Assembly: GCF_011745365.1 (NCBI RefSeq)
Contig: NW_024468910.1
Span: forward strand, 2,632,068-2,696,067
Direction: 5' to 3'
DNA length: 64,000 nucleotides
Source: Cryphonectria parasitica EP155
Taxonomy: Eukaryota > Ascomycota > Sordariomycetes > Diaporthales > Cryphonectriaceae
The notes beneath the pieces were generated by a model. It saw nothing but the letters and a program-made list of their open reading frames with translations, searched no databases and was not told where the DNA came from. Position numbers and translations under genes: made by a program. Within the stretch, counting starts at the first letter, position 1. The number at the start of each line of letters is the position of its first letter. Of the stretch, positions 11,564 to 28,630 are shown in pieces.

Positions 11564-12172
11564 TTACTGAGTTGGCCATTCCAGGAGAATTTGAAGTGTC
11601 TTCTCGCAAAAGTCGCCCTTGAAGAACACCTGCAAGACCGTAGAGAAATATTCTGCTTTTTCGCCTGTGCTGACCCGCGAAAAGAGGGTCATGCAGGCTC
11701 TGAACTTGGAAACCTCTTTCGAGCAACCAAAGAGTTTAGTGAGATTTTTCTCCTTGCTTTCCACGACGGCCTGTATCGTGGTTCTGAGACGCGACGCGAG
11801 GATTTCGTCTTCTAGATACGACTCCGCTTCCCTGAAATCCTTGATACCGTAGAATCTGCTGTTAATACTCTTACCATATCCACTGCGCGAGCTGTTAGCA
11901 TTCGAACTAAAGTTCCATGAAAGGGTGTCTGTGATATTCCTTGCCCATATGAGCTGCGCAAAGCATAACAGAGGAAGTGAGGGGGGGGGGACGATAAGGG
12001 AAGAAAATACTTACAAAATCTGAGGGAAAATGAAACAAATCCAAGGAGATCTTTTTTGACCTCCACGCAACTCGACAAGAGCCCGTTCGTATTCTGTGAC
12101 CGACACGCCAGGTATCGGCGACGCTTGCCTAACCGTTCGGTCCTGCGCCCGGATAAATCTCTCAAGATCCAT
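11564..12172 (-). CDS. DUF1810 family protein
   Basis: Two exons (12172-12015 and 11882-11564, minus strand) give 158 aa, close to the family's usual length. The 132-nt intron starts GTAAGT and ends CGCAG. The N-terminus has the family pattern of L-RF-RAQ, Y-RAL-ELR-G, and a WICFIFPQ block. Exon 2 supplies SRFYGIKDFREAESYL, then LFG--KEVSKFRACMTLF, and ends in KTLQILLEW. The function of DUF1810 is unknown; fungal members are often labelled calpastatin without support. The usual SHWMWFIFPQ motif here reads SPWICFIFPQ, so a normally conserved His and Trp are replaced. The acceptor at 11883 was picked because it restores both frame and the expected spacing between FPQ and YGI. An acceptor eight codons upstream also keeps the frame. 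Confidence 0.82.
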
Positions 12173-15635
<3,463 letters not shown>

Positions 15636-16703
15636 TGCGCAGGCCAGGGTTTTACTGTGACTACGTCTGTAGAAGTTTATCTTGCACATAATGATAAAAC
15701 AGATCTACCTTGCGCGATGCTGATATCGAGGCATCGTGATATGAGCAACCTTCGCCCTGATAACGGACTACTTACATGATGACAGCGGTGCCCTCCTTCT
15801 CTCCGAACTCAGCTGGCAAGATGCCTTGGGAGCTCTTCATCTTCTACTTTGGGCTGTATACGCTCATTGCGCAGGCTGCGCAGGTATTGCACAACATGAA
15901 TCATCTTCGCCTCTCCATGGAGTACGGGCGTCACGGCGCCCCAGGATTCCTCATCATGACAATATGCTCGATGTTGTGCTTGGATGAAGGCACAAGACAT
16001 GCGACCTCACCAACAGTCCGGACTGAAACAGCAGTCGAGATAGGCTCGTTCACACGTGGGGCAGACAAATCAAATTTCACGGAATACTGCAAGAGAACAA
16101 ATGGATGGTCATAACTTCATAAGTTTCCAAGAATGCCTGTGTACATACCGACGCCGATAAAAAAAAAAAAAAAAAAAAAAAGGGCGGGGGGGGGACCACC
16201 AAGTACTATCTCGTGCCCATCTTTCTCGCTACCATGACATGACTTTTTTGTGTCGTAAATTCGTAAAATGATCAAGAACACATGGCAGACATGTGCACAC
16301 GCACAGATACTACTGCGTCGTGCAAATAAAGAACAAGAATGGGGCAAAGTAAAAAGGAAAAGAAAAGAAGAAAGAAAGGAAAGAGAGAAGAAAAAGAAAA
16401 AAAGAGTGCAAACCTTCCCTCTGCGTCTCCTCTGTGGCATCTTGCTCTCGAACAGCGTTTCCACTCGTAACTCCCCTCTTCATGGCCAAGTTAGATACTT
16501 GGCTGACATTGGCCCCCTCATTTCTCCTTCATCACGCGTTGCAGTCATTACCAATCGATAATGCGTCTCTCTCCCCCTTATTTCCACCTCGACAATCTAG
16601 CGTGTCCTCTAGGCCGGGACCCAATGTCGCAGGATAGATTGTGACAAAGAAATGTAAGAGGTTGAGGTTGTCATCGAAGTCGTCAAAGAATCATGTCGAT
16701 GAA
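15636..16703. other. Convergent intergenic region
   Basis: About 1.1 kb between two 3' ends. It contains a poly-A run near 16158-16181 next to a G-rich run. The open frame 15776-16114 has a hydrophobic patch but no recognisable family, and I do not call it. Confidence 0.55.
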
Positions 16704-18914
16704 TCAGTACCGTCGGTTTCGGTCAAAGACAACCTCCCTCTCGACGACCCTCTCACGCTCATCATCCCATCTGTCACGACGATCGCGGCGGCGGCGATCA
16801 CGTTCCATTTCCTCGCGCATTTCACGCTCGTACTGGATCTCTCGGATGCGTTCCTTTCTGCGGGCGCGGATGCGGTCCGAAACCTCGACCAGCTCCAGCA
16901 CATCCTCCTGTGTGTCGGGATTGTTTGAATCAGTAAAACTTGTGCCTGAAATAGACGACGATCCCTTGCCTGTGGGGGTAGAGATTGAAGAGGTAAGAGA
17001 ATAATCTATATACTCACATATTTCAGGTACTGCATGACGTAAAAGAACAACTCGGTCTCTTCGTAATCATAGCCCAGCTCTTCGACGGCCTCTTTCACAA
17101 CGAGATCCTTTGTGATCTCGGTCCACATGTCTCTCGTCTTGGGGGCAGCAGCTGGCGGGGGTGCAGGCGGAAGGCTGGGCCTCAGGCTGATGCGTTTATC
17201 CGTGACCCTCTCGATCTCAAAGTCGCGCTCGCGGTCCTTGTCGTAGATCTGCACGCTCAGGCGGTCTCGCTCGCCACCGCGCGGTGCTGGTGCTGACCTG
17301 TCGTAGTCACGCTCAGAGATGACGGTAGTGTTGGAGGACGAGGTGGGCGGCGATGCAGGCACGAGGGCACCGTCACGCTCGGCGATGAACTTGGCCTTGC
17401 GGGCGCCGTTGTAGCGCTGCCAAGTCACCTCGGCCGCGCCTCCACCGACACCATCCATGCGGACCCTCTCGGTACCAGGCGGCACATCGACAAGGGTCCA
17501 GTCCTTTGTTCTGCCGTGCCAGGCCTCACCCATCTCGCCACGCGAGTCGATGCGGCCTGTGATGCGCTCCGACTCGTCCTCATAGTACTCTGAGGGTGGA
17601 GCGGCTGAGTGGGATCGCGGCCGCGCGGATGAGCTTCGCCGCTCGTGCTCGATGTCGACTTTGAGCCTGTCGCGGCCTGAGGAGATCATAATCTCGTCAT
17701 CGTGGTAGTATCCTCCCCGCTGCTGGCGAGGCGGCTCGGCAATAGCAGAAGAAGGTCCTCGTCGAGGCCGTTCGTGAGAGGAGGAGCGGGCACGCGGACG
17801 GGACTGGGAGCGTGTCTTGGTGATATCAATCTCGGTGTCGCCGCCTCTGTGGTAGATGTCAATATCCGTCTCTCGTTTCTCCACCCTACTCCGTGGAGCA
17901 GGTGGTGGCGAAGGCGGGCGTGCTAAGACAAGTCCTGTTTTATTGTCAACGTTAGTAGGTTTCTAGGTCATGTCGTTTGTCTCAAGGATCACATGACAAC
18001 GAAAAGAAGACAGGAAGTGAGAAGAAAAGAAAAGAAAAGGAAGCAAGAAAGAAAGAAAGAAAGAAAGAAAAAACACGAAGGTTGCAAGACTCACCATGAT
18101 CAATGTCCCTGTAGTGTGTAATGACCTCCCTCTCGATTGTCGGGGCTCGAATGACTGCAGGAGGGGATGGGGGAGGAGGAGGCGAGGGGCTAGGCGTAGG
18201 CACACGCTCTCTCTCTCGCTCAACGATCCTGAGCCTGCTTCTCTCGACCTCGGGTGGCGGAAGCGGCCTGGGAGATGGCGACCTCTCCCTGTCGATGATC
18301 CTGGTGCGCACACGCTCGCGCTCAAAACCACTGGGAGGAGCAGGAGGGGGGCTGGGAGAACGCTCGGGCCGCTCGATGAAGCGAGTACCAAGACGCACCC
18401 TGTCGAGGGCCGGTCCGCGGCTGGGACTGCGCACCCGCTCACGGGAGCGATCGATGACGCGGATCTCCTCCCGCTCGCGAACTTCAGGTGGCGGCGGCGG
18501 TGGTTGTGGTACAGGGCTCATGCTCCTCGCCCTTGTCTTGGTGACGATCCGCTCTCTAAAGACAGGAGGCGACGGCGAACGTGGTCGTGGTCTGGCCCGC
18601 TCGACGGTCTCGACGTCACGCTGGCGCAGGACCAGAGCACCGGCCTCGGAGCGGCGACCATCCTCGCGCATGAAGGCGGGGACCCGTGACTCGACCTCCT
18701 CGCGCTCGCGGATGGCTATCTCGGGAGCGCTGCGACGAGGCATGGGCATGGGGCTGGGGCTGTGTGTCCGCCTCTCTTCTCGGCGCTCATAGATGAACTC
18801 CTCGTCCCCGCGAGGAGGTGGTGGACCCCTCCTGGGTGGGGGGCCTCTCCTGGGAGGCTCGTCATCTTCATAGTAGACGTCCCGTTCTTCGTAGCGGCGA
18901 TATGTATCGGGCAT
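16704..18914 (-). CDS. DUF8035-type Arg/Pro-rich fungal protein
   Basis: Three exons (18914-18095, 17934-17018, 16907-16704, minus strand) with introns of 160 and 109 nt give 646 aa. The N-terminal 270 residues are low-complexity, with repeated R/E-rich blocks such as RIIDRERSPSP and runs of proline. The middle has ERVRMDG--G---VTWQRYNGARKAKF. The end has MWTEITKDLVVKEA, YDYEETELFFYVMQYL and a charged helix (EDVLELVEVSDRIRARRKER) that spans intron 2. This combination matches what I recall of the DUF8035 domain in Pezizomycotina proteins. Function is unknown; the basic RS/RE-like sequence would suit RNA or scaffold interactions (inference). The ATG at 18914 is the first in frame. Confidence 0.83.
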
Positions 18915-21900
18915 TGTGACTTTTTGTGTGTATGTGCAGACGGACAATGACGCAGTAGTGGCAGCTGGGGACGGGGGTTGGGCGTCAGCCGCTCGAGGGT
19001 GGACCAGATGATGGTCGGATTCCGATAGTACGGTCTTGGAGACACACAGAGGATAATATGTTGTGTATATATGTGTATGAAGTGTCGATGCACTGGGAAA
19101 TTGAGGTTAGACAACAGGTCGTGCTGAAATGGATTCGAGGTTGGGAATCAAGTTGGTAGACGTACACAAAGCGTGACAGACAGGCTACAGCGGACCTAGT
19201 ATAGCTAAGCTGGCGCAAGGCTAGCTAGCAGGTGATGGTTTACGACAACCCCGGGCTGAATGAACGGTCTCAAGAACGCGAAGAAAAGAGCCCTTATTTC
19301 GGGTCCCTTGGCTTCGGGCTGCTCCCGTCGGATATCCTCGTGGTGGTGGCTAGAAATTGTGGCCTAGGGCTATGTTGATCAGGCCTGGTTCCTTTGCAGG
19401 TGATCGTCAGACTTAGGCGACGAGGAGGGGTTGCGTTCTTTAAGGACAAGTGATGATGTAGTAGTATGACGGAAGACGCACGAAGACGTGGCCCAACCCA
19501 GGCTCACAAGTGCCGACTAGGACAGCACAGGACAGACCGAGTTGCAAAATTGGGCTGAGGAAGGGCAAAGAGGAAAAAAAGGTAAAACAAAGAAGAAGAA
19601 AAAGAAGGGGTCCAGAATCAGGAATAAGAGGAGGTGGAAAAAGATCAGCCCAAGCAAGGTAAAAATAAGTGAGGCAGCGTAGGAACAAGGAAGGGACCTA
19701 AAGGTGGAGAGAGGGAGTTGGATCCAGACTTGCAATTGGAAACTGTGGAGTGAGTGTTCGTCGAGAGTTTCACGCCTGGTCTTACTGAGGAGGAGGAGGA
19801 GGAGGAGGAGGAGGAAGAGGAGGAGGCCGGTAATCCTTGGACCGATGGGGGCTTGGCCTTGTCTGTATGACCACTGCCTGTTTAGTCGTCTTCTTTTCTT
19901 TTCTTTTCTTTTTGCCTTCCTGATCCGGTCAATTTATCTGACAAATCTTGGATAGCGATATATAGGTCGAGCCTCAAATCAGAGGGATTTTAGAGAAGCA
20001 TAGAGAGTAGTCTTTTGACAAAAAAAATAAGGTGGTTGCTACCAAGTCCAGGTGAAGATGAATCTTGCTTGTGACTGTCTGACTGACTGACTGCCTGGGC
20101 ATGGCACCACGGCAAGCCACCCTGGGAGAAACGTCGTCATCCTACAGCTAAAGCGACTGCTGCAACTGGTCGACGGTGGGTCACTGCTGCGATCACCACC
20201 CGCAGTCAAGTTCCCCCCCAGCCATGCTGCCATGCTTCGAGACCCAGTCACCATCACCCCTGGACCGCCCGATCGTTGCAGTCTGCGCGCGTCTTGTGTG
20301 TGGAGCAACGATTGGACTGACCATAAATGATGTTACTTAAGTAGGCTGTAACACCTGTCCCTCCAACCATCTTCGGGAAAGCCATCAGCACCAGTAGTAG
20401 TAGCAGCAGTAGCAGCAGCCCAGTGCCACCTCAGCTAACATGGCACTTGATCACGGTCATGCCCAGGTTGGTGTGTGAGAAGAGAACTTGCAGATGATCC
20501 CCTCTGCCGTGGGCGGAGCCTGATCCGAGATCCGCTGTCTGTTACTAATTAGAATACTGCTGACGGGCCTCTCTTTCCCCTACTGGACCCCTCTTCCTTT
20601 TGCATGTACATGCATGCGAATCCAAATCTCAGCAGAAGAGAATTCTCTCGTCAACGATACTCTGAAGACTGCCATGATATTACTCGCGTGTGTGCGTGTT
20701 TCAAAGGAAATCCTCTTTTGTGCATCGACACCCTGCATAAAAAAGACGAGTATGGTGAGTTTGCTGCTATCTTGGAAAGCTGGAGGATTCCTCGAGGCCC
20801 CATCCTCTGACCCAGCGGGCCGTGGTGGAGGCCCTATCTGTCGAGAGATCCGACGTCACGTATTTAGAGCTGACCAGCCCACATGTCCTGCTCTTCCCAG
20901 CCAACGAGAAACGAGAGAAGAGAAGGGGAGGGGGAGGGGGCCGCCCTTGCTTCTTCACATGCTGCGCACAGTAGAGGCGGTGGGGCAACTCCAACCTGGC
21001 TGTGTGCACAGGGATGTGGGGGTGGGTGGTGCGAAAGTCGAAAGCCCAGCAGCGACGCAGCAGAGAGCAGCCAACCGTTCCCCTGGAGGCGAGTGAATGC
21101 TTACCGAGAAAAACACCGTGAGTGTAGGTGCTTCAACTCCAAGTGTGTCCACATAACCTAAAAAAATAAAAATAAAAATAAAAAACATTAAGGCAAATAG
21201 AAGGCTCTGTCCAACGTATGTACTCATCAAGGAGGCTTGCATGTCCCGTGCTACAGATATTGCATATCCCAGACCAGGTCTGCCAAGCTAAGTAGACAAT
21301 CAGTCTTGACACCGACCGCGGGGCATATTTCTCCACTGAGGTCGCTGACGCAATCGTGCATCGGCGCCTGCGACAAACCGGTGGATATCTGTTTGTGGTG
21401 GCTGGGCAAAAGCAGGCTGACTTGACCTGACTGACCACTACCCTGTCTGAGGAGGAAGAAGAAGAGAGAAAAGAAAGAAGAAAAGGAAGACGAAAACAAG
21501 ATCAAAAGAAACTTCGGGATGCAACCTTTCGTGACAAATTGCCTGGTTCTGGAGACTATCCTGCCATGGTTCGAGTATGCCGAGAAAAGAAGACCCTGTA
21601 ACACTGCCAACCTTTTTTTCATATTCCGAAGCCGCAACAGATATTCCCTGTTCCCCTACAACCCCTCACTCAACGGACAAGGGGTTTCTGCTTTTCTTGT
21701 AGAGGCCGGATGGGATACGAGATGCAATATTCAACGTGGTGCTTTTGAATTCTTATTGGATTTTGCCCATCTATGTGACCTCGTCAAGCCAGACCCCTCA
21801 CCACCAACTCTGCACACACTAATACGACCCTCCCCACTGAAATGTCTCGGCTAGGTGCTTCTCAGCAGAATGGATACGGGATCATTTGGGTTTCAAGCTC

Positions 21901-24206
21901 TGCACTTCACCTACTTGATTAGCCAGTTCATTAAATTTGCTTCTCTGTAGTGAGGTTGCACACAGCTGGAGCTGGAAGATTCCATGCCGCTCTGGTTGAT
22001 GCTCTGGACCTGGAAAGCAACCCTGAAGCAAAGTACTTCCTGGGGTCTGTTTTGACTGAACTTGAAGCAGGGAAGGCCTGATCCCCTTATCGGTCGGTAT
22101 TTCCCGTGTTGGTCCACAGAATCAGCTGGGCTCACTCAATAGATTGATTTATTTTCTTGTGCTATTGGATGCCTCTGTGTTCTCATGTCCACTGTCATTT
22201 TGGACGGTGCTTCCAACACAGTGTCATGCAGGAATGGTATGGTAGACCCGGGATAACCACAAGCGGGGGTTCTCTCAAAGCAGAACTCTGCCACAGCCAT
22301 TGATGTGAGATGTATGTACCATGAGTATACTTTCGAGATCATGAGAGGTGGAGATCAATGATGTATCACACAAGAGCCTACGAGAGGCACAGTCACCCAC
22401 CTAGGTCAGCGATCATACGTACTTCGATATGATATGTTATGTCATGACATATATCATCTTTGAAATATCACTTTGTATTCTTCATATGACAAGACTTACC
22501 AGTTGTGAAAGTGGACAATGCATCTCTCGTCTGAGAGCAGATTTACCATCAGGGAGCAGAGGGTCGCCACACAACATGTCACTACATCGAAAGCCCAAAA
22601 GATCTCAGCCTGGCATTATTGAAGCTGGTCTGCACTATTCTATGCAGGCTTACTGTGCTTGCAGAATATGCTCTGACCCTTGCAATCTGTTCAGAGACTT
22701 TTTGAGGCTCAGCATCCACAAAGAAGATCATGCCATACCCTTTTTTGTTCCCTTCTTTTTCTTTTCTTCTTGTTTTATTCCTGCGAACACGCCACTCAAG
22801 CTCCTAAGAAATCTGTCCTTTAAAATCTTTCGTTTCCCTTGAATTTTTTGTATCAAAAACTCCCCCCCTCCCCCGGTGGGGCCCCTTTATTGTGTTGGTC
22901 AGGCTGCTAGACGGAGTGTGATAAAAGCAATAATATGAGATGAGCTAGCACATGCCTGCAGAACCATACAGTACACTCATGTCACACTGGCATCCCCAGC
23001 TAGGCTTCCACACTTCGGTTTGCTACATGCTGGGTATCCCTTCATAAATGTATCAATACGAATTCCAAGTGTGAGTCAGAAAAAATGGCTCTGTTCCTGC
23101 ACTTTCTTATGCTTCATCTGTGGGTGTGGTAAATTTCATCGTGCAACAGAGACTGGCATTTTTACTTGCTTATGTATATTTCCTCAGGAGCAGACCTTCT
23201 TGGAAATCCGGAGAAGCCCAAACATGCATGCGCAAATGCTTTTTCTTTTTCTTTCTTTTTCACCCTCCTTCTCTGGCAGCATATCAGCTTAGCAAATAGT
23301 TTGACACTGCTCCAGTGTCTACCCCGTGGTTTTCTTGGCCTCCTAAGGTCTTATTCCAGGATGTTTCTTCTCTCCAGTGCTACACACAGGTACGCGCCTC
23401 GAACGCCCCACCCGCCCCCACCAAAGAAAAAACAACAAGTGATGTCTCAGTGACCAAACTTTATTACATAACAAGGGAAGCAAATAGAAACGCAGCTTGG
23501 CATGAGGGAAATGAGAGCTACATCACACAAGATGGTGCCTGCAAGAAGCCAGCGCATGTTAGTACATGTCTACTACTTAAGTACCTCACAGTAGTGAATA
23601 TGCAAGCACGGCAAGCTATGCCGCTGGGACAAGTAAGTTGTTGCTAGAGTTATAGGGGTCAGCACCCGGTTGACAGGCTGCTAGAGAAAGCAGGGGGTTC
23701 CCTGTATGTGAGGCTCTGCCCCACCAATGTGCCTACAGCTCGCCGCCCTGTCTGCTACTGTAAATGGAAATCGCCCAGTCGCGCATTGGGGTTAACGCGC
23801 CTCAACCTTTCCCTGTGTACATTGTTCTATACAAGTGCAAATGAGCAAGGTGCCTAAGAGCAATTTCTCCCTTCTTTTACACCTGGTGCCCCTCTCCTGT
23901 TCTCTCCCGTTCACACACCTACACTTTCATCGCAAGCTTGCACGCCATGCTACGACTTTATCCTCTGGTTATTTCTCATGGTTCTCTACCTACAGTGGGC
24001 CTCATCACATAACATCCTCCTTGGGGGCTAGACTGTGCGTTGACACAGTCTGGCATAAATGAGAGGCACCTGGGTTTCTTCTGTACAACACACGCACACG
24101 CGTGCACACTCTAATTGCCTGTTCGTCAGATATTCGTACCGTTTGATTCCGAGGCAACCCAGCTCCATCTCGCCAGCTGTGGACCATACAGTAGCATCTT
24201 GAAAAG
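18915..24206. other. 5.3-kb divergent intergenic region
   Basis: It holds the upstream regions of the DUF8035 and SNF2 genes. Seen: a (GAG/GGA)n tract at about 19788-19825, TTTTC-type runs near 19890-19910, an AGTAGC-type repeat at about 20393-20417, an (AAAAAT)n tract near 21161-21185, and TACTTAAGTA at 20334-20343 and 23574-23583. No ORF with a family motif. Unspliced leader exons or long non-coding transcripts are possible but not shown. Confidence 0.55.
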
Positions 24207-27200
24207 ATGGCTCCTCCCATCCTCCCCACCGCATACGACAAGGGGGATCTGTACAATTACTACTGCTCCATTGACGACCCTCAAATCGTCAGGAATAAGC
24301 TCTACTCCCTACGTAACTATATAACCGAGCTTGAGGAAAGCCGCAACCCCCAAGCCCAAGCCGAAGCCCAACAAAGCATTCATCAGGCAGAAGAGGCTAT
24401 CAACCTTCTCCGCCAACGTCTCAGGGCGATGGGGCAACAAGGTACCTATCATTTGAATCTCTCCTACGTCGCCACCTAGTCCACTGCTGAATAAGGATTC
24501 AGAGCCCTCCGAGAAGGAGAACAACAAGCCATCGGGCTCGACCTCGTTTGCCGACGGAGATGGCCACTACGCTGGTCCCAGTCGCCTCTCCACTCCTGCG
24601 AGTGCGTCGACATCTGGCACATGCACCGCGAGCTATGCCAACCTGGCCAAGCGTCCTCGTACTTTCAGCTTCGGTAATGACTATAGTAACAGCCACCAGA
24701 ACAAGTCACACAAGACGGCCACTATTACCACCAACACCGACGACAACGACTTCACCCTCGCCGACGTGAAAGTGATCCTCAACCTCAATGATAGTGATGC
24801 CCAAGAGATTGTCAACAATCAGCAAGCAGCCCTTGCCCGCCTCAAGCAGGAGACGGAAGATGCGAGGATAGCCAGAGCCCTGAGCGAACAGTGGGCCAGA
24901 GGCACTCCTAGCCCAAGCGTACCTACAACCGCTTTTCACAACAGTAGAACAAGTGCTGGTCCCTCGAATGGGCGGCCTCTGCAGAATCGCATGCCTGGCG
25001 CATACGACTTTGAAGGCTTTGACGACGGTAATGACGACGACGAAGACCACGCCTTCGGCTTGCGCACCAATGGAGACCTAGCAATGGGCCATCCGGCTCG
25101 CCCCCTTCCGACCCATCTTCACAGCGCATCAGCAGCAGAGCAGGCAAGTCAAGCAGCTCTTGCCCGTCAGCAACGCCTGCGTCAAAGTGATCTTCTCTGT
25201 CAACCACGACTCGTCTTTTCCAGAGACCCAGGGTCCTCTGCTTCGACCACAACCGGCTTAGCCAATGCGGCCCCAGGTTTCTCCACTGGACTCAGTACTT
25301 TTGCTTTACCTGGTCTTCACTCTCATCGCCCAGGAATGCTAGATTCAGGCCTGTATCGTCCCATTCACGGTCTTCCAAACCCCAATACACCAAACACTGC
25401 TTTCAACCCTGCCAGCGGTGCCACTCCTGGTTCCACCATCGCGAATGCGATCGATCTTACCGGCAGCACCGACTTGGATGAGCCATTCCGCATTGGCCGC
25501 CTCGAGAACCTCCTTGATGGTTCACGAGACAACCAAGGTCAAAATACGCAAGGCAAAGCCGATTTTGACAAGACGGCAGAAGAGATCCGGGACCTCCTGG
25601 CAAACATCAGGCCTGATGAGGATATCCCAGTAAAAGATCACGTCGGCACCCCTGAGGCCATGAAATACCCTCTGTACCCTCATCAGCAACTCGCGTTAAG
25701 GTGGATGATAGACAGTGAGGAGGGAAACAACAAGGGTGGCATCCTCGCTGATGATATGGGTCTTGGAAAGACAATCTCGACCCTGGCCCTGATGGTCAGC
25801 CGGCGGTCGTCTGATAAGATCAAGACGAACCTCATCGTCGGGCCGGTTGCGTTGATCAAGCAGTGGGAAATCGAGATCAAGAAGAAGGTCAACCCTAGAC
25901 ACCAGTTGAGAGTGCTGCTATACCACGGCAAGGCGGCCACGTTTGAGACGATGCGCAAATACGACGTCGTCTTGACATCCTACGGAAAGCTGAGCGCCGA
26001 GGAGAAAAGATCTCAGACTTGGGAAGAAGATCACCCTGGTCAAGACCCTGCCGCCTCCGAGGATCTGGCAAAAAGCTGTCCATTGATGCACCCCAAGAGT
26101 AGATTTTACCGTGTCATCTTGGACGAAGCCCAGTGCATCAAGAGCCCCTTCACGTACCAATCTGCGGGAGCGGCGCGGGTGAGGGCCACTCATCGCTGGT
26201 GTCTGACTGGAACGCCTCTGATGAATGGAGTCTTCGACTTGTGGGCCCTCCTGCGCTTCCTCAACATTCGTCCTTATTCCTGCCAGTCTTCTTTCACCAT
26301 CGCGTTTGGTTGCTTGACTCCAAAGTCTGACCGAGCTCGCGCAAATGTCTCAGAGGCCGCCAAGAACAAAGCACTGAGAACACTTCGCATCCTTCTGAAA
26401 TCCATTATGCTTCGCAGAATGAAGACATCCATGCTTGACGGCAAGGCTCTCCTCACGTTACCCCCAAAGACGGAAGAAGTCGTGCATGTTGTCTTCGACG
26501 AGGAAGAGCGAGAGTTCTACACCGCCCTAGAGGCCAAGACCAAGGTCACGTTCGACCAGTATCTGAGCGCCGGAACTGTGGGCAGGAACTACTCAAATGT
26601 CCTGGTCTTGCTTCTCCGCCTGCGACAAGCTTGTTGTCACCAACATCTTAACTTAGACATCGACTACGTCGGCACATTTGAGACGACCAGAGACCAGATG
26701 ATATCCCTCGCCAAGTCGCTGGGCGCCGATGTGGTCAGACGTCTGAAGGATACATGCAGAGAAGGTTTCGCATGCCCAATCTGTCTGGACGCAGTTATGG
26801 ATCCGACTATTGTTCTTCCATGCGGTCACAGCAGCTGTGGGGAATGTTTTGCAACTTTCGTTGGAGCCTGTGACGAGAATCATCTTCGTGCTGGCGACGA
26901 CCGTAAGCCTCTGAAGTGTCCCGAGTGCCGCGGTCAAATCAACACAAGGCACGTCATCAATCTGGCAGCGTTCAAAGCTGTTCATATGCCCGAGACCGAA
27001 CTCGGTTCCGAGACACCTTCAAATGCCGGCGATGACAACTTATCCGTTGCAGAGCCTGCCGCAGGTCCAGCCGGTCAGGACAAGACCGATCGAAACGGAA
27101 ACATCCAAGATGTCGTTGTTAAGGGTAATGAGAGCGACGTGCAAATGTCTGGCGGGAGGGATGTAGGCAGCAGCGACGAGGTCATTCCTGGACCTTCGAC

Positions 27201-28027
27201 TGCCGCCGCACCCGGGAGAAACAACCAGCAGAACAATACCAAAGGCAAGGCGCGAGAAGGCAAGGGCAAGAACAAACTGACGAAGGTCGAGCCATACACT
27301 CTGAAGAGCCTCCGTATGGAGGCGAGGAAGAACTTGACCGAGTACAATCGCTACATGGAGTATCTCAGGACACGCTGGATGCCGTCGACAAAGGTTGACA
27401 AATGCTGTGAAATTCTTGAGAGCATCCAAGAGAGCGGCGACAAGACCCTTGTCTTCTCACAGTTCACCTTCCTGCTGGATTTGCTCGAGATCCCCATCAT
27501 GCACCACCTTGGCATCAAGTGTTGCCGATATGATGGAAGCATGTCGCGTAACAAGCGAGATGCTGCCATCCAGGAATTCCAGGATCCCACTTCTGACACA
27601 AAGGTCATGCTGGTGTCCATCAAGGCTGGCAATTCTGGTCTCAATCTCACTGCTGCCAACCATGTCATTATCATGGGTAAGTCCTTGCAGTTGTGTTGTT
27701 CCTTGTGGTGATAACTTCTTCTCTCTCCTGTTGATGTCTGTCGCGGAACGGAATGAATGCTCCATGCTAACCCCCCAATGTCAAACAGATCCCTTTTTCA
27801 ACTACTTTGTAGAGAATCAGGCAATCGACCGTGCCCACCGGATCGGTCAACGCAAGCCAGTCAAGGTGTACCGTATCCTTGTCAAGGATACGATCGAGGA
27901 TCGCATTGTCGATATCCAGGACAACAAGCGTCGGATGGTTGATGCTGCCCTGGACGAGGGCGAGTTCAAGCAGCTGGGTAGAATGTCTCTCCAGGATATT
28001 CAATACCTTTTCTACGGCAGAGAGTGA
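24207..28027 (+). CDS. SNF2-family ATPase with RING finger, Uls1/Ris1-like
   Basis: Three exons (24207-24441, 24503-27676, 27789-28027) give 1215 aa; introns are 61 and 112 nt. Order of parts: coiled-coil-like N-terminus, disordered region, motif I LADDMGLGKT (Lys501), motif II DEAQ at 619-622, C3HC4-type RING at about 836-887 (CPICLDAV to CPECRG), and the helicase C lobe ending DRAHRIGQ. Splicing over intron 2 rebuilds IIMDPFFN. The RING inserted between the two ATPase lobes places it in the Rad5/Rad16/Uls1 group, and DDMGLGKT with DEAQ favours Uls1. Residues 394-398 (AIDLT, followed by acidic residues) resemble a SUMO-interacting motif. Likely a nuclear DNA translocase and SUMO-targeted E3 ligase acting on chromatin-bound proteins; the substrate is inferred from family only. 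Confidence 0.92.
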
Positions 28028-28630
28028 TGCATGAGGGTGTAGTTAGTGGTGTAGAATGGACTAGTCAATGTGTCCCATCGCAGCGAGAAGCTGACAAACG
28101 TTTTCCACATCGAATGTCATGGTCCCTGACCGAGAGACACTTCTCCTGAAGAAGTCGATTGAAAGAGAGAGAAAATGAAATGCTGCAGGTTTGTCACGTG
28201 CCCTAGTCCGCCGGTTCCTCAGCTGTGCCATGCTGGCCTGCCACGAGTATATACTCTCGAGGGATTAAAGGTGGTCTGAAGTATTCAGTATTCCCGGAAT
28301 GACCGCACTCGCCCAAAACATGATCGATCACGTAGGTAAAGAGAGAGGAGTAGCCACGATGTAGTATGCTCGGCAGGGTCTCGCCCCATGTTATGATATT
28401 ATCGAGATCTTAAAAAGAACCGTTTCCGAATCCTGTCCAGCGAAGAAATGACCGCGCTTGTGTGTCGCAAAAAGAACAGACATGCCTTCCTATAGCCCAA
28501 TCCAACGCCAAACAACCGCGGTCCAAAAAGGCAACCTGCGGAATAGGTATGTACAAAAGGAAAAGAGAACCTCTCGTGGCACCTCTAAGACGAGGCGGCG
28601 GTGGGATTCAACTCGACAATATAACTCAAA
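28028..28630. other. Convergent intergenic region
   Basis: About 600 bp between the SNF2 and phosphodiesterase stop codons. Nothing recognised. The + strand open frame that starts here and overlaps the phosphodiesterase 3' end is a shadow. Confidence 0.6.

Noticed and set aside
11420..11815. 131-aa + strand frame
   Set aside because: Antisense shadow of DUF1810 exon 2.
15776..16114. 112-aa + strand frame with a hydrophobic patch
   Set aside because: No recognised motif, no exon partners, and it sits between two 3' ends.
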